In this document: positions 5,210-5,398 of the stretch, one piece after another | Layout: each line of letters begins with the position of its first letter | Position numbering within the stretch: position 1 is the first letter of the stretch | Translations under genes and position numbers: made by a program | Notes under the pieces: model-generated | What the model was told of the DNA's origin: nothing | The model's database searches: none | The model's input: only the letters and a program-made list of their open reading frames with translations | Assembly: GCA_900550795.1 (NCBI GenBank) | Contig: URTN01000065.1 | Span: forward strand, 1 to 5,398 | Length of the DNA stretch: 5,398 nt | Reading direction: 5' to 3' | From: an uncultured Mollicutes bacterium | Lineage (GTDB): Bacteria > Bacillota_I > Bacilli_A > RFN20 > CAG-826

Positions 5210-5398
5210 GCATTGTTTCTCCTTCAATTCTTTCTGCTTCTTTTTCTTCTATTCATGAAGAAGTAAATAAAATGGCTCTTAATGGGGCTAAGTTTATTCA
5301 TCTAGATGTAATGGATGGCAAATTTGTCCCTAATACAACTTTTGATGCTTCTTTATTGGATAAGATTAAAGATATTGATATTGTTAAAGATACCCATT
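5206..5398 (+). CDS. rpe: Ribulose-phosphate 3-epimerase, 3' end outside window
   Basis: Rpe interconverts ribulose 5-phosphate and xylulose 5-phosphate in the pentose phosphate pathway, in the cytoplasm, as a metal-dependent TIM-barrel enzyme. Only the first 64 codons are in the window. They begin IVSPSILSASF (family: IAPSILSADF), so the usual Asp of SADF is Ser. They continue with FIHLDVMDGKFVPN (residues 31-44), which is the diagnostic family motif and holds the metal-binding His and Asp. The last complete codons read DTH, matching the next metal-ligand region (usually DVHLM). The start codon overlaps the kinase stop by 4 bases (ATGA), which indicates translational coupling. In many Firmicutes rsgA stands between prkC and rpe; here it does not. 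Confidence 0.95.
   Translation, partial: MSIVSPSILSASFSSIHEEVNKMALNGAKFIHLDVMDGKFVPNTTFDASLLDKIKDIDIVKDTH

Overview
The window suggests a low-GC, Gram-positive-type bacterium, most likely a member of the Bacilli near the Mollicutes, RF39 or Erysipelotrichales side of Bacillota. Three things point there: AT-rich DNA, purine-rich Shine-Dalgarno sites, and the gene order rsmB - rlmN - PP2C phosphatase - Ser/Thr kinase - rpe, which is a well-known Firmicutes cluster. The standard bacterial code is used. All five tryptophans in the complete genes are TGG, no gene has an internal TGA, and TGA ends the kinase gene inside an ATGA overlap. This excludes a typical Mycoplasma code 4 reading.

Layout: bases 1-384 hold the 3' part of a nucleotidyltransferase (MNT/MntA-like) gene whose frame is open to the left edge. 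Its first residues look like a ribbon-helix-helix segment. Bases 385-641 are a non-coding, AT-rich spacer with two small inverted repeats and, at its right end, an extended -10 promoter. From 642 to the right edge all genes lie on the + strand with gaps of 2-13 bases or overlaps of 4-8 bases, so they look like one operon. In order they are: a 184-residue protein with a possible DUF1904-like head and a very acidic His/Cys-containing tail; an RsmB-family protein; the 23S rRNA/tRNA methyltransferase RlmN; a PP2C phosphatase; a PrkC-type kinase domain without PASTA repeats; and the first 64 codons of ribulose-phosphate 3-epimerase.

The genes combine rRNA modification (RsmB, RlmN), reversible Ser/Thr phosphorylation (kinase plus phosphatase) and a pentose phosphate enzyme. 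Most are conserved housekeeping genes. I see no mobile element, CRISPR array, tRNA or rRNA.

The most notable observation is that the RsmB homologue keeps the domain order of the family but appears catalytically dead. Both conserved cysteines of the RNA m5C methyltransferases are replaced (Asp at the motif IV position, Phe at the motif VI position), and the SAM-binding motif I has degenerated, yet the reading frame is intact. The kinase is a soluble, PASTA-less version, and rsgA, which normally sits between prkC and rpe, is absent here.
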